A stretch of 40,466 nt of DNA from Roseomonas sp. (lineage in GTDB: Bacteria > Pseudomonadota > Alphaproteobacteria > Acetobacterales > Acetobacteraceae). A program made the translations under genes and the position numbers. The stretch spans positions 1-40,466 of the forward strand of contig JADCFQ010000029.1 of the NCBI GenBank assembly GCA_020249435.1, read 5' to 3'. Within the stretch, counting starts at the first letter, position 1. Each line of letters opens with the position of its first letter. Shown piece by piece: positions 1-9,209 of the stretch. The notes beneath the pieces were generated by a model that ran no database searches, was not told where the DNA came from, and saw only the letters and a list, made by a program, of their open reading frames with translations.

Positions 1-58
1 CAAGCGCCACCTTCGCCTTGAAGGCAGGGCTATGGTTCCGGCGGGGTCGTCTCGTCAT
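1..58 (-). CDS. IS3-family transposase OrfA, N-terminal fragment (runs off left edge)
   Basis: Reading leftward from an ATG at 58, the first 19 codons give MTRRPRRNHSPAFKAKVAL, the typical basic start of IS3-family OrfA proteins (helix-turn-helix DNA-binding subunit; full proteins are about 100 residues and are joined to OrfB by frameshifting). A good Shine-Dalgarno (ACAGGAGATAGC before the ATG) supports the start. The rest lies outside the window, so whether the element is intact cannot be judged. Family assignment is from recognition of the N-terminal pattern; the IS3 subgroup is not determined. Confidence 0.75.
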   Translation of the reverse strand, partial: MTRRPRRNHSPAFKAKVAL

Positions 59-139
59 GCTATCTCCTGTTCACGGCATCATGCCGCAGTCAGGCAGAAA
101 ATACACTTATCACAGCTGTTCAGATTTCCCGAGCCGGCT
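1..139 (-). mobile_element. End of an IS3-family insertion sequence
   Basis: This stretch contains the OrfA start and the roughly 80 bases in front of it. The neighbouring IS5-family reading frame loses its family sequence at about position 140, so the outer tip of the IS3 element probably lies between about 110 and 140. I could not pick out the terminal inverted repeat, because the other end of the element is outside the window. Confidence 0.5.
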
Positions 140-361
140 CTGGTCAGACATATTGAACCATTGCTGCAGGAAGTAGATGCGCAGCATCCGTTCAATCCCG
201 ATCGGCGGGCGGCCGCGTTCGCCTGCGGGGTAATGGGGCTCAATCAGGGCTGAGAGCGCGGCCCAGGGAACGACAATCTCCATCTCGGCCAGGAAGCGCT
301 CGCGCCGTGTTTGCTTGCGGGGGCGGTCAAAGCCGAGGCTCGAGAAGCTTCTTTGCTGCAT
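140..361 (-). pseudogene. IS5-family transposase, 5' fragment
   Basis: From the ATG at 361 about 74 codons match the N-terminal (DUF772-type) region of IS5-family transposases: a KQTRRERFLAEME segment, then VPWAALSALIEPHYP, then GRPPIGIERMLRIYFLQQW and FNMSDQ. After FNMSDQ (codon ending at 140) the family sequence stops and the frame closes about ten codons later in unrelated DNA. The DDE catalytic domain, normally another 200 or more residues, is missing, so the fragment cannot encode an active transposase. An upstream TTG at 376 is also in frame but does not match family starts. Confidence 0.8.
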
Positions 362-454
362 GGGGGTCACGCTCAAGGGGTGAATGGCCGAGACGCAACA
401 GAATCAGAAAATCAATCACAGGCCAAGGAGAGTGGGGATTAAATCAGAGGTTCC
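140..454 (-). mobile_element. Truncated IS5-family element (left end plus transposase start)
   Basis: Upstream of the transposase fragment, the minus strand begins GGAACCTCTGATTT at 454, which resembles IS5-group terminal inverted repeats. It is preceded by CTAA (TTAG at 455-458 on the plus strand), which fits the YTAR target duplication of that group. The element is cut at about 140, where the IS3-family end begins, so a younger IS3-family insertion (or a deletion next to one) appears to have interrupted it. The distal half of the element is not in the window. Confidence 0.6.
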
Positions 455-458
455 TTAG

Positions 459-717
459 GCTTGAAATGGCGTTTCCCTTGACACTTGTTGTCTTGCTTAT
501 CGACTCTCATGAACCCCGTTCCCAACTGTCCCCCAAACCAAACACTGAGTGCGCATACCCGACGACTGCGCGTCAGGTTGAGGCGGCGACCTTTGTCAGG
601 TAATTGGCGTATCAGGACAAATGCGCAAAAATTGAAACTGGCCGGACGGGCCGAGATATCGCTACTTTAACTGCCAGGAGTTTCAAGCATTCGTCATTAG
701 CATTCACGCCCACCCCC
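459..717. other. Intergenic stretch with no recognisable gene
   Basis: About 260 bases between the IS5 remnant and the GMC oxidoreductase. Short open frames exist (for example 485-670, plus) but their translations are Arg/Pro-rich, resemble no family I know and have no ribosome binding site. A TTGACA occurs at 478-483 without a convincing -10 element. I see no tRNA or hairpin terminator. Confidence 0.4.
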
Positions 718-2418
718 TCATTCCCCCGCAATGATCGCATCGGCGATTTTCTCCGCCGACATGAGCGTCGGGAAATTCGTATTGGCACAGGGCACCACCG
801 GGAAGATTGAGGCATCCACCACGCGCAAACCTTCAATGCCCTTCACCCGGCCATTGGTGTCCACCACCGACATCGGGTCTTCCGGCCGGCCCATGCGACA
901 GGAACAGGAAGCATGCCAAACGCCAATGGTTGCCTTGCGGATAAAGGCTTCCAAGGCCGCGTCATCGGTCAGCACCTGATCAATGCGGAAACCCTCCACC
1001 ACGAAGCGGTCAATGAAATAGCTGCGCAGGAAGGCGGGTCCATCAAGCACCAGGCTGATCATTTTGGTCAGCAGGCGGTTCTTGTCATTCACCACGCCAA
1101 GCTTCCGCACGCGGTCACTATAGCTGGCGGGGAAGTGATTATCCGTCACTTTGCCCAGTTCATCACTCATCTGGATCGCGGCCATCATGCGAAAGCCGCT
1201 CATCAACCGTTCAAGATCGCGCTGGTCTGACAGCAGGTTGAATTCGACAATCGGCTCATCACGCCAATCCCGCGACGCCAGCTTGAGCTGACCGGTTTCC
1301 GAATAGGTCTTGTTGACCCATAGCAACATGGAAGCGATCTGCTCACCCACCGCATGCCAGGCAGATTTACTCACCACCGCAGCAAACATATCGCCTGCCG
1401 GCACGCCTTCCAGTCTTGATGAATAGCGCAGCCCCAGCAGGATGTGGCGGCGCGTTTGATTATCCACCCGCGCACCTCGCTTAAGGAAGGAAGATAGCGC
1501 AATGGATGGATGGTCCATCAGACCCCGCCCTACGCCAGGCAGCGCCATGCGCACCGGAATGCCCAAATCGCGCAAATGTCCAATCGGTCCAATGCCGGCA
1601 CGCAGCAGATGCGCCGGTGAATGGATGGCACCGCAAGAAAGGATAATTTCGCGCCCAAAGAATTGCTGTTCCTGCCCGCCCACCATGGCAACCACACCGA
1701 CGCAACGGCGATCTTCGAATACTAGGGACTTGACCTGGGTTTCGCAGGAAATCGTCAGGTTTTCCCGTTTGCGGGTTTCGCGGTCTAGATAGCCCATTGC
1801 CGCAGAAACACGTTGTTCTTCAGCATTGGAAATGGTGATGGGGAAGAATCCATCTTCAAAAACGCCATTCTGGTCCTCCAAAGGCTTAAAGCCCGCAGCG
1901 GCGAAAGACTTCGCTGCAGCCTTGGCGTGGTTATTCCACTGCGCGGGCATAATACGACGAACCTTTATGCGCCCTTCCTTGCCATGATATGGGCCGCCGA
2001 AATCAAGATCATGCTCCACCTTCTTGAAATAAGGCAGCACCGCATCCCAATTCCAACCGGTCGCGCCACGCGCTTCCCATTCATCATAATCCGTTGGCGC
2101 GCCCCGATTGGCCATCTGCCCATTGATCGAAGAACCGCCGCCCAAAACCCGCGCCTGTTCGTATTTGCGCAAGGGCGGGCGGTCCTGCGGCCTGTTGTGG
2201 GAAACAATCTGCGTATGCACGCGGAGTTCCGTCCAATGAAAGCGCGGATCGAAATAGGCCGTGCCCGGGTAGCTATCGCGGATTTCCTTGGCTTCTTCGC
2301 CAGGCGGTGCATCAGGGCCGGCTTCACAGAGCAGCACCTTATGGCCGCTGCGGGCTGACAGCCGATGCGCCAGCACAGAACCGGCGGAACCGCCGCCCAC
2401 AATAATCGTATCGAACAT
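718..2418 (-). CDS. GMC-family FAD-dependent oxidoreductase (choline/alcohol dehydrogenase-like)
   Basis: A 566-residue flavoprotein that should oxidise a primary alcohol or polyol and pass electrons to oxygen or a quinone; the substrate cannot be told from sequence. It opens with the FAD Rossmann motif IIVGGGSAGSVLAHRLS. Signature 1 appears as GGGSSINGQMANRG and signature 2 as GAIHSPAHLLRAGIGP. The C-terminal active site shows WHASCSCRMG (catalytic His) and PCANTNFPT (the second, Asn, catalytic position), with the usual VVDTNGRVKG and LRVVDAS blocks. There is no signal peptide, so it is probably cytoplasmic. The start at 2418 was chosen over an in-frame codon at 2442 because GAGGAAGCG lies just before it and MFDTIIVGGG is the normal family N-terminus. 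It follows the HIT gene by about 20 bases and may be cotranscribed with it. Confidence 0.93.
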   Translation of the reverse strand: MFDTIIVGGGSAGSVLAHRLSARSGHKVLLCEAGPDAPPGEEAKEIRDSYPGTAYFDPRFHWTELRVHTQIVSHNRPQDRPPLRKYEQARVLGGGSSINGQMANRGAPTDYDEWEARGATGWNWDAVLPYFKKVEHDLDFGGPYHGKEGRIKVRRIMPAQWNNHAKAAAKSFAAAGFKPLEDQNGVFEDGFFPITISNAEEQRVSAAMGYLDRETRKRENLTISCETQVKSLVFEDRRCVGVVAMVGGQEQQFFGREIILSCGAIHSPAHLLRAGIGPIGHLRDLGIPVRMALPGVGRGLMDHPSIALSSFLKRGARVDNQTRRHILLGLRYSSRLEGVPAGDMFAAVVSKSAWHAVGEQIASMLLWVNKTYSETGQLKLASRDWRDEPIVEFNLLSDQRDLERLMSGFRMMAAIQMSDELGKVTDNHFPASYSDRVRKLGVVNDKNRLLTKMISLVLDGPAFLRSYFIDRFVVEGFRIDQVLTDDAALEAFIRKATIGVWHASCSCRMGRPEDPMSVVDTNGRVKGIEGLRVVDASIFPVVPCANTNFPTLMSAEKIADAIIAGE

Positions 2419-2438
2419 CACGCTTCCTCTTCTAAGTA

Positions 2439-2819
2439 TCAACCTTGCGAAATCATGCGCCCCAAGGGACGTCCGCCACAGATATGCACATGGAAATGCG
2501 GCACTTCCTGGCCGGAATGCATGCCCATATTCATCAGCACGCGATAGCCATCGGGCTCCAAGCCCAGGCCCTTCGCCACCTGGCCCACGGCGCGCCAGAA
2601 GCCGGTGATTTCATCCGCACTCGCCTCTGCGCTGAAATCGGCGATGGAGACATATTTCCCCTTGGGGATCACCAGCACATGCACCGGCGCCTGGGGCGCG
2701 ATGTCATGGAAGGCCAGCGCATGATCATCCTCATGCACCTTCTTCGCCGGGATTTCGCCACGCAGGATGCGCGCGAAGATATTGCTGTCATCATAGGGGC
2801 CAAGGCCATTGACCGGCAT
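2439..2819 (-). CDS. HIT-family nucleotide-binding protein (HinT-like)
   Basis: A 126-residue protein of the histidine-triad superfamily, small cytosolic hydrolases of purine nucleoside phosphoramidates and AMP-lysine-type bonds. The N-terminal NIFARILRGEIPAKKVHEDD block and the active-site motif HFHVHICGG near the C-terminus (about residues 108-116) are both canonical for the Hint branch, and the length is normal. It sits between the alpha/beta hydrolase (70 bases upstream) and the GMC oxidoreductase (about 20 bases downstream) on the same strand, so the three may share transcripts, although no functional link is evident. Confidence 0.93.
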   Translation of the reverse strand: MPVNGLGPYDDSNIFARILRGEIPAKKVHEDDHALAFHDIAPQAPVHVLVIPKGKYVSIADFSAEASADEITGFWRAVGQVAKGLGLEPDGYRVLMNMGMHSGQEVPHFHVHICGGRPLGRMISQG

Positions 2820-2888
2820 GGGGTTATGCCTCCCTCGTGGAAATTACCTGCCCCACCATGCCATGCGCGGCCAGGATTGGAAGCCCGC

Positions 2889-3881
2889 TCAGGCAGAACC
2901 GAGCCAGGCCGCCGCCGCCCGATCCGCGCCACTCGGCAAGGGCGCGTCACGATCGGCCATCCAGGCCAGGATATCGCCGGCCACCGCGGCACCGCCCAAA
3001 TCGCGCAGCAGCATGTGATGGCCTTCCGGGTAGAAGGCCACGCGCTGGGCGGCACCCCTCGGCAATTGCGCCAGGGCAGCGCGAATCGGCGTGGGCGGCA
3101 CCAGCTCATCCTTCGCGCCGTAAAGCACCAAAGCCGGGGCGGTGAAGCGCGGCAGGGCAGCGGTGGCGGCATCCATCAAATCAACCAAGCCGGCCACGGC
3201 ATCCACCCGCGTTGCCTTGATCAATTGCGGGTCGCGGGACCAGCGGCGCCAGGCGTCCAGATTATCGGTCGGGCGAAACACAGGCGCGCTGGAGGAAAGC
3301 TCCAGCCCCGGCGTCAGCGCCACCATGACATCCAGCGTCCAGCGCATGGGCCAACCCAGGCTGGCCCGCCCGCGCAAGGCCGGGGCGGAAAGCACCAGAC
3401 CATCCGCCATGGCGGCCTTGCTGCCGGCCAGCACCAGCACCGCGCCCCCCATGCTTTCGCCCATCATGAATAGCGGCAGGCTGGGATGCCGGGCGCGCAT
3501 CAAACCAGCCGCAGTAATGGCGTCCTGCGCCAAGGTCTCATGCCCCGGCCAAACGCCGCGCGGCGCCGCGCCGCCAAAGCCGCGCTGGTCATAGGCGTAA
3601 AGCGCAACCCCGGCGGCGGTGAACCAGGGCGCGGCATCCTCTGCGAAGGATCGGCCATATTCATTCATGCCATGCAAGGCGAGCATCACGGCGCGCGGCG
3701 GACCCTGCGTTCCCCATGAGTGCAACGGCAGGCGCAGCCCATCGGCCATGACCAGCGCATCATCCAGCACGGCGGGCCTGGTCACCACCGGCCCCATGGG
3801 CGCGCGGGCCTCGGCACAGCCGGCGAGCGCCAGGCCAGCAAGCAGCGCCCTCCGCCCCGTTATGACAGGCTTCATGGTCAT
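2889..3881 (-). CDS. Alpha/beta hydrolase, lysophospholipase/monoacylglycerol lipase type, probable lipoprotein
   Basis: A protein of about 330 residues of the Hydrolase_4 (PldB/monoglyceride lipase) family, likely cleaving an ester of a lipid-like substrate. The nucleophile elbow is GESMGG; the acid is in YGAKDELVP and the catalytic His in EGHHMLL, so the triad is complete. The start at 3881 (or 3875) gives a basic, hydrophobic leader ending in LAGLALAGC, a lipobox-like sequence, so the protein is probably exported and lipid-anchored. The frame stays open upstream to 4124, but that part is antisense to the zinc-finger gene and non-family-like. No strong Shine-Dalgarno decides between 3881 and 3875. 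Specificity is not predictable. Confidence 0.85.
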   Translation of the reverse strand: MTMKPVITGRRALLAGLALAGCAEARAPMGPVVTRPAVLDDALVMADGLRLPLHSWGTQGPPRAVMLALHGMNEYGRSFAEDAAPWFTAAGVALYAYDQRGFGGAAPRGVWPGHETLAQDAITAAGLMRARHPSLPLFMMGESMGGAVLVLAGSKAAMADGLVLSAPALRGRASLGWPMRWTLDVMVALTPGLELSSSAPVFRPTDNLDAWRRWSRDPQLIKATRVDAVAGLVDLMDAATAALPRFTAPALVLYGAKDELVPPTPIRAALAQLPRGAAQRVAFYPEGHHMLLRDLGGAAVAGDILAWMADRDAPLPSGADRAAAAWLGSA

Positions 3882-3968
3882 GGCTGTCAGATAGGGTGCC
3901 GGGCAAGGCTGGTCCATCACCCCCTGGCCCGGTATGATGAGGCAAAGCTCTACCGAATGAGGACCCAC

Positions 3969-4196
3969 ATGCGCGACCAGCAAATGACCGGCTATGGCCC
4001 GAAGCCCGTGGTGGGTGTCACGCCCGAACAGCGCGTCACTGTCCATAGCCGCAAGGTGGCCTGCGACGGCGAAGCGGCAAGCGGGCTCGGCCATCCGCGC
4101 ATCTGGCTGCATATTGAAGGGCATGATGTGACCTGCCCTTATTGTTCAATCACCTATGCGCTGGCCGAAGGCGCTGGCGAGGATCATGGCCACTGA
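3969..4196 (+). CDS. Zinc-finger domain protein (zf-CHCC, NDUFS6-like)
   Basis: A 75-residue protein with the CHCC zinc-finger domain related to the NDUFS6/13-kDa accessory subunit of respiratory complex I. The ligands are visible as C32 (VACDGE), H42 (LGHPRIWL), C56 and C59 (VTCPYC). Small proteins of this type are common in alphaproteobacteria; a role in complex I or iron-sulfur metabolism is inferred from the family only. The start at 3969 is preceded by GAGG at good spacing; an ATG at 3957 is possible. Its 3' end overlaps the start of polA by 11 bases, which suggests translational coupling. It is divergent from the hydrolase, with about 90 bases between the two starts. Confidence 0.85.
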   Translation: MRDQQMTGYGPKPVVGVTPEQRVTVHSRKVACDGEAASGLGHPRIWLHIEGHDVTCPYCSITYALAEGAGEDHGH

Positions 4197-7062
4197 AGAT
4201 GGCGCCGGCCCCGAAGCGGCCCGCCCGCATGGCAAAGCCTTGAGCGAGGCGATTGCGGGGGCCGAGGGCCTGCCGGAAACCAAGCCCGGTGAACGCCATC
4301 TGATTCTGGTGGATGGTTCGGGCTATATCTTCCGCGCCTATCACGCGCTGCCGCCAATGACGCGCCCGGATGGCACGCCGGTGAATGCGGTGTTTGGCTT
4401 CACCAATATGCTGTCGCAGTTTCTGCTGCGTCATGCGGCCAGCCATATCGCAGTGGTGTTTGATGCCGGGCGGCATACGTTTCGCAATCAGATTTACGCT
4501 GCCTATAAGGCGCATCGCCCGGACCCACCGCCGGAATTGGTACCGCAATTCGGCCTGATCCGTGATGCGACCGATGCCTTTGGCGTCGCGCGCGTGGAAC
4601 AGGATGGGTATGAGGCGGATGATCTGATCGCTGCCTATGCCAAGGCGTTTGAAGCCACCGGCGGGCATGTCACGATTGTATCTTCCGACAAGGATCTGAT
4701 GCAGCTGATCCGCCCGGCGGTGCAGATGCTCGATCCCATGAAGCAGAAGCCGCTGCGCGCGCCGGAGGTGATGGAAAAATTCGGCGTCGCGCCCGAAAAA
4801 GTCGTGGATGTGCAGGCGCTGGCCGGCGATGCGACGGATAATGTGCCGGGCGTGCCGGGAATTGGCATCAAGACGGCAGCGCAATTGATCACTGAATATG
4901 GTGATCTTGAAACGCTGCTGGCGCGCGCGGGCGAAATCAAGCAGCCGAAGCGCCGCGAAGCGCTGTTGGAAAACGCCGAGATGGCGCGGATATCGCGTCG
5001 GCTCGTCGCGCTTGATGACAATGCGCCGCTGCCGCTGGAGATTGCGGCGCTGGAAGCGAAGGCACCGGGCGATGGCAAGCTGGAAGCCTTTCTGCGCGCG
5101 CAGGGGTTCCGTTCCATCCTGGCGCGGATGGGCTTTGGTGAGGCGAATGGCGCACCGCATCGCGCGGCCAGTCGTGCAACGGTGCCCGATGCGCCCGCGG
5201 CAGAAACACCCAATGTCGCGGCGGCTTTTGGCCCCTATGATTGCGTGACGGATGAAGCGGCCTTGGCGCGATGGGTTGCGCTGGCGCGTGAAGCGGGCGT
5301 TGTTGCGGTGGATACGGAAACCGATAGCCTGGATGCGCGCCGCGCCAATATGGTTGGGTTTTCGCTTGCCATTGCGCCAGGCCGCGCCTGCTATGTACCG
5401 ATCCGCCATGGCAGCACGGGCGATATGCTGGCCGCGCCCGCGCCGGAACAGATTGCACCAGATGTCGCTTTTGCGCTGCTGCGGCCGCTTTTCACCGATG
5501 CCTCGGTGCTCAAGATCTTTCAGCATGCGAAATATGATCTGGAAGTGCTGGCGCGGGCCGAGAATGGCGGCTTTGCTGAAATAGCGCCGATTGATGACAC
5601 CATGATGCTGTCCTACGCCATGGAAGCCGGGCGGCATGGGCATGGCATGGATGAGCTTTCGGTGCTGCATCTGGGCCATAAGCCGATCAGCTTTGATGAG
5701 GTGACCGGCACCGGCAAGGCGCGCATGCTGTTCAGCGAAGTGCCTTTGGACAAGGCCACCGCTTACGCCGCCGAAGATGCGGATGTGACGCTGCGGCTTT
5801 GGCTGCTGCTCCGCCCGCGTTTGCGCGCTGATGGGGCGCTGGCGAGTTACGAACAAATCGAACGCCGCATGATCCCCGTTTTGCGCGCCATGGAAGCCGC
5901 TGGCGTGAAGGTGGATGGCGCGGAATTGGCGCGGATTGGCGAAGATTTCGCCGGGCGCCTCACGGTCCTGGAAGCGGCCATTCATACGCTTGCGGGACGC
6001 GCCTTCAATGTCGGCTCACCCAAGCAATTGGGCGAGATTCTGTTTGATGAAATGGGGCTTTCAGGCGGGCGCAAGGGCAAGACCGGCGCCTATTCCACCG
6101 ATGCGGCGGTGCTGGAAGAACTCAGCGCCCAGGGTGTGGAATTGGCCGGCAAGGTGCTGGAATGGCGCCAATTGGCCAAGCTGAAATCCACCTATGTTGA
6201 GGGCCTGGCCGCGCAGATCGATCCCACCGATAAGCGCGTGCATACATCCTATCAGATGGCGATCACCTCGACCGGGCGGCTTTCTTCTACCGATCCCAAT
6301 TTGCAGAATATCCCGATCCGGAGCGAAGAAGGCATGCGCATCCGCCGCGCCTTCATTGCGGAGAAAGGCCATGTGCTGGTGGCCGCCGATTACAGCCAGA
6401 TTGAACTGAGATTGCTGGCACACTTGGCCGAGGTGCCGACATTGCGCGAAGCCTTCGCCGCCGGTGAGGATATTCACGCGCGCACCGCGTCCGAAATCTT
6501 CGGCATTCCGCGCGACAAGGTGGATAAGGAAGCGCGCCGCCGCGCCAAGACGATCAATTTCGGCATCATCTATGGCATGTCGGCTTTCGGTCTGGCGACG
6601 CGGCTGGGTATTCCGCCCGGGGAAGGCCGCGCCATTATTGACGCCTATTTCGCGCAATATCCGGGCATAAGGCAGGAAATGGAGCGCTTGAAGGAAGAAG
6701 CGCGCACCCATGGCTTTGTGCGCACGCCCTTTGGCCGCAAGCTTTGGATTCCGGATATCGCGACGCGTGACCCGGTGCGCCGCGCCGGGGCGGAGCGTGC
6801 TGCGATCAATGCGCCTTTCCAGGGTGGCGCGGCTGAGATCATCAAGCGCGCCATGGTGCGCCTGCCGCGCGCCTTGCGCGATGCCGGGCTGAAGGCGCGC
6901 ATGCTGCTGCAAGTGCATGATGAATTGGTATTTGAAGTGCCGGAGGCTGAGGTGGAAGCAACCAGCGCGCTCGTACAGCAAATCATGGAATCGGTTGCCA
7001 CATTGCGCGTGCCGCTTTCGGTTGAAGTCGGGCAGGGCCATTCCTGGGCAGAGGCGCATTGA
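4186..7062 (+). CDS. polA: DNA polymerase I
   Basis: A 958-residue repair and lagging-strand polymerase with all three domains. The 5'-3' exonuclease domain starts near residue 38 ([52 protein letters not shown]). The 3'-5' proofreading domain keeps its metal ligands (VDTETDSLD, first Asp about residue 376). The polymerase domain has motif A ([16 protein letters not shown], about 730), motif B ([19 protein letters not shown]) and motif C ([10 protein letters not shown], about 907-916), so both exonucleases look active. The ATG at 4186 follows GCGAGG and overlaps the zinc-finger gene; an earlier ATG at 4156 lies inside that gene and is less likely. The MFS gene begins 2 bases after its stop. 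Confidence 0.98.
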   Translation: MATEDGAGPEAARPHGKALSEAIAGAEGLPETKPGERHLILVDGSGYIFRAYHALPPMTRPDGTPVNAVFGFTNMLSQFLLRHAASHIAVVFDAGRHTFRNQIYAAYKAHRPDPPPELVPQFGLIRDATDAFGVARVEQDGYEADDLIAAYAKAFEATGGHVTIVSSDKDLMQLIRPAVQMLDPMKQKPLRAPEVMEKFGVAPEKVVDVQALAGDATDNVPGVPGIGIKTAAQLITEYGDLETLLARAGEIKQPKRREALLENAEMARISRRLVALDDNAPLPLEIAALEAKAPGDGKLEAFLRAQGFRSILARMGFGEANGAPHRAASRATVPDAPAAETPNVAAAFGPYDCVTDEAALARWVALAREAGVVAVDTETDSLDARRANMVGFSLAIAPGRACYVPIRHGSTGDMLAAPAPEQIAPDVAFALLRPLFTDASVLKIFQHAKYDLEVLARAENGGFAEIAPIDDTMMLSYAMEAGRHGHGMDELSVLHLGHKPISFDEVTGTGKARMLFSEVPLDKATAYAAEDADVTLRLWLLLRPRLRADGALASYEQIERRMIPVLRAMEAAGVKVDGAELARIGEDFAGRLTVLEAAIHTLAGRAFNVGSPKQLGEILFDEMGLSGGRKGKTGAYSTDAAVLEELSAQGVELAGKVLEWRQLAKLKSTYVEGLAAQIDPTDKRVHTSYQMAITSTGRLSSTDPNLQNIPIRSEEGMRIRRAFIAEKGHVLVAADYSQIELRLLAHLAEVPTLREAFAAGEDIHARTASEIFGIPRDKVDKEARRRAKTINFGIIYGMSAFGLATRLGIPPGEGRAIIDAYFAQYPGIRQEMERLKEEARTHGFVRTPFGRKLWIPDIATRDPVRRAGAERAAINAPFQGGAAEIIKRAMVRLPRALRDAGLKARMLLQVHDELVFEVPEAEVEATSALVQQIMESVATLRVPLSVEVGQGHSWAEAH

Positions 7063-7064
7063 AC

Positions 7065-8285
7065 ATGGCATCGGGCTGGAGCAGCACTGAAAAACGGACG
7101 CTGGCGCAAATCTGCGCTGCACATTTCGTCAGCCATGTGCATTTCCTGGTGCTGCCGCCGCTTTTTCCGCTGCTGCGGGAAGCGCTGGATGTTTCCTATA
7201 TCGAACTCGGCCTGGCGCTGACGGTCTTCAACATCGTCTCGGCCTTCACCCAGGCGCCGATGGGCTTTGTGGTGGATCGTGTCGGGCCGCGCAAAATGCT
7301 GGCGGCGGCGCTCACCTTGGGTGGTTCTTCCTTTATCCTGCTTGGATTGTTTCCAAGCTGGCCGATGCTGATGGTGGCTTCCGCGATGGCGGGGCTTGCC
7401 AATTGCGTCTATCACCCGGCGGATTACGCGGTGCTGGGTTCTGATATCAGCGAGGGTCGCGTGGGCCGCGCCTTTTCCCTGCATACAGCCTGCGGCTATC
7501 TGGGTGGCGCGGTAACGCCGGGCTTCATGCTTGGCATTGCTTCTTACGCCGGCATGTCCTGGGCGATGATCGCGGGCGGCTTGATCGGCCCCCTGGTCGC
7601 GATACCCTTGATTTTCGCGGCACGCCGCGACGCCGCCAAGCCGCGCCCGGCCAGTGCTGCGCAGAAGCCCGCAGAAGCCGGCGGCATTCGCCGCGTGTTG
7701 ACGCCCGCCGTGCTGGCGATGACGCTGTTTTTCATCATGCTGGCGCTCGCCAATGGTGGCATTCACAGCTTCTCGGTCGCGGCTTGGGTGGGGCAGGGCT
7801 TGTCGCTGGAACTCGCGAGCGCGGCCTTGACGGCATATCTTTTCTCCAGCGCGGTTGGCGTGCTGGCGGGGGGCTATATCGCGGATTGGACCAAGCGGCA
7901 CGGCTTGGTTGCCACTTTCGGCTTCATCGCCGCTGCGACCATGATGTTGCTGGTCGGCAATGGTGTTTTCCTGGGCTATGCCCTGATTGGCGCCATGATG
8001 GTGACTGGCCTACTGACCGGCATGATCATGCCATCGCGGGATATGCTGGTGCGCGCAGCAGCACCGCCGGGGCAGGCGGGGGCAGTGTTCGGCATTGTCT
8101 CCACCGGTTTCAATATCGGCGGCATGGTGGGGCCGCCGCTTTATGGCTGGTTGCTGGAAGCGGGCGAACCGCGGCTGATCTTCATCACCACCGCGGGCTT
8201 CATGTTGCTGACGGCGGTGATGGCGATTGGGCAGGAATGGCGGCTTGCGCGCCGCCGCCGTGCGGCCATGACCGCCGCCGAATAG
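7065..8285 (+). CDS. Major facilitator superfamily transporter
   Basis: A 406-residue integral membrane protein with the hydrophobic periodicity of a 12-helix MFS carrier. The loop 2-3 signature is present as DRVGPRKML after the second helix, and a second half begins near [21 protein letters not shown], followed by a matching DWTKRHGL loop. Drug efflux of the fosmidomycin-resistance type is one possibility, but the substrate is not assignable. The ATG at 7065 comes right after the polA stop (7060-7062); a TTG at 7059 would overlap it. It meets the AEC transporter gene tail to tail with no intervening base. Confidence 0.88.
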   Translation: MASGWSSTEKRTLAQICAAHFVSHVHFLVLPPLFPLLREALDVSYIELGLALTVFNIVSAFTQAPMGFVVDRVGPRKMLAAALTLGGSSFILLGLFPSWPMLMVASAMAGLANCVYHPADYAVLGSDISEGRVGRAFSLHTACGYLGGAVTPGFMLGIASYAGMSWAMIAGGLIGPLVAIPLIFAARRDAAKPRPASAAQKPAEAGGIRRVLTPAVLAMTLFFIMLALANGGIHSFSVAAWVGQGLSLELASAALTAYLFSSAVGVLAGGYIADWTKRHGLVATFGFIAAATMMLLVGNGVFLGYALIGAMMVTGLLTGMIMPSRDMLVRAAAPPGQAGAVFGIVSTGFNIGGMVGPPLYGWLLEAGEPRLIFITTAGFMLLTAVMAIGQEWRLARRRRAAMTAAE

Positions 8286-9209
8286 TCAGGCTTTGAAATA
8301 GGCCAGCAACACCGAAAGTGTTGCGATGGATATCAGCGTGGAAAGCAGCACGGTCGCGCCCGAAGCACCCACGCCGGTGTCATAACGCCGCGCCAGCAGA
8401 AACGCATTGGCGCCAGTCGGTAGCGCCGATGTCACCACCGCCACCGCTGTTTCCAAAGATGAGAGCCCAAGCGCCCAGCAGGCGCCCCAGGCCAGCGCCG
8501 GCATCAGCGCGAGTTTCAGGAAACTGGCCAAGCCGACCTCGGCCCGCGCACCGGCCAGGGAAAATCCCGCCAGCGATCCGCCAAGGCAAAACAAAGCGAG
8601 TGGCGGCCCGGCGCCGCCGAGCAATTCCAATACGCGGCGCATGGGTGCCGGCACGGGAATGCCAAGCGCCTGCCAGACAAAGGCAATGAACACCGCCATC
8701 ACAATTGGGTGGCGCAATACGCCGAGCAAGGTGGCGCGCAACACGCGCGACAGCGGCGCCTGGCTATGCAGCCCGATCTCCGCCACCACCGTCGCGACAC
8801 TCAGCAACACCATGGAATGCAGCGCGAGGATCGCCAGCAAAATCGTCAGCCCCGCCTGACCGAAAGCCGCCGTGATCAGCGGAATGCCGAGCATGACGGT
8901 ATTGCCGAAGCTGGCATTCAGCGCGAACAAGCCCGCGGCACCAATGCCCTGCCGCAGCCTTGTACGGCCCAGCCACAGCGCAATGCCATAAATCAGCATC
9001 GAGGCAATGAAGAACGCGAATGCTGCCGGCCCGCCGCCTTCATGGCCCGATGTGCCACCATTGAACAACAGGCAAGGTGAGGCGATGGAGAAGGTGAAGA
9101 AATTCAATCCGCGAAAGCCGCCATCATCCACAAAGTGCCAGCGCGAAGCCGCATAGCCCAGCGCAATAATGGCAAAGACCGGCAGGACAATGCCAAGAAC
9201 AATACTCAC
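8286..9209 (-). CDS. AEC-family transporter (auxin efflux carrier/malonate transporter type)
   Basis: A 307-residue membrane protein with about ten hydrophobic segments and the AEC start IVLGIVLPVFAIIALGYAASR. Conserved-looking blocks include NASFGNTVMLGIPL and the C-terminal LPTGANAFLLARRYDTG, typical of bacterial AEC permeases that export small carboxylates. The start is a GTG at 9209 whose GTGA overlaps the gmk stop, so translation is probably coupled to guanylate kinase. It is the last gene of the yicC-gmk-AEC unit. The substrate is unknown. Confidence 0.9.
   Translation of the reverse strand: MSIVLGIVLPVFAIIALGYAASRWHFVDDGGFRGLNFFTFSIASPCLLFNGGTSGHEGGGPAAFAFFIASMLIYGIALWLGRTRLRQGIGAAGLFALNASFGNTVMLGIPLITAAFGQAGLTILLAILALHSMVLLSVATVVAEIGLHSQAPLSRVLRATLLGVLRHPIVMAVFIAFVWQALGIPVPAPMRRVLELLGGAGPPLALFCLGGSLAGFSLAGARAEVGLASFLKLALMPALAWGACWALGLSSLETAVAVVTSALPTGANAFLLARRYDTGVGASGATVLLSTLISIATLSVLLAYFKA

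Noticed and set aside
478-500. TTGACA near the IS5 remnant as a promoter
   Set aside because: No -10 hexamer at proper distance and no gene starting downstream on the plus strand.
2445-3473. 342-codon plus-strand frame across the HIT and hydrolase genes
   Set aside because: His/Gln/Arg-rich antisense product; both minus-strand genes have intact family motifs.
4150-5985. 611-codon minus-strand open frame antisense to polA
   Set aside because: It is the mirror of a GC-rich gene with strong codon bias. The translation is His/Arg/Gln-rich and low in family character, while polA on the plus strand is certain.
6061-7901. Long minus-strand frames (6061-7122 and 6645-7901) over polA and the MFS gene
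   Set aside because: Antisense shadows without ribosome binding sites or recognisable domains.
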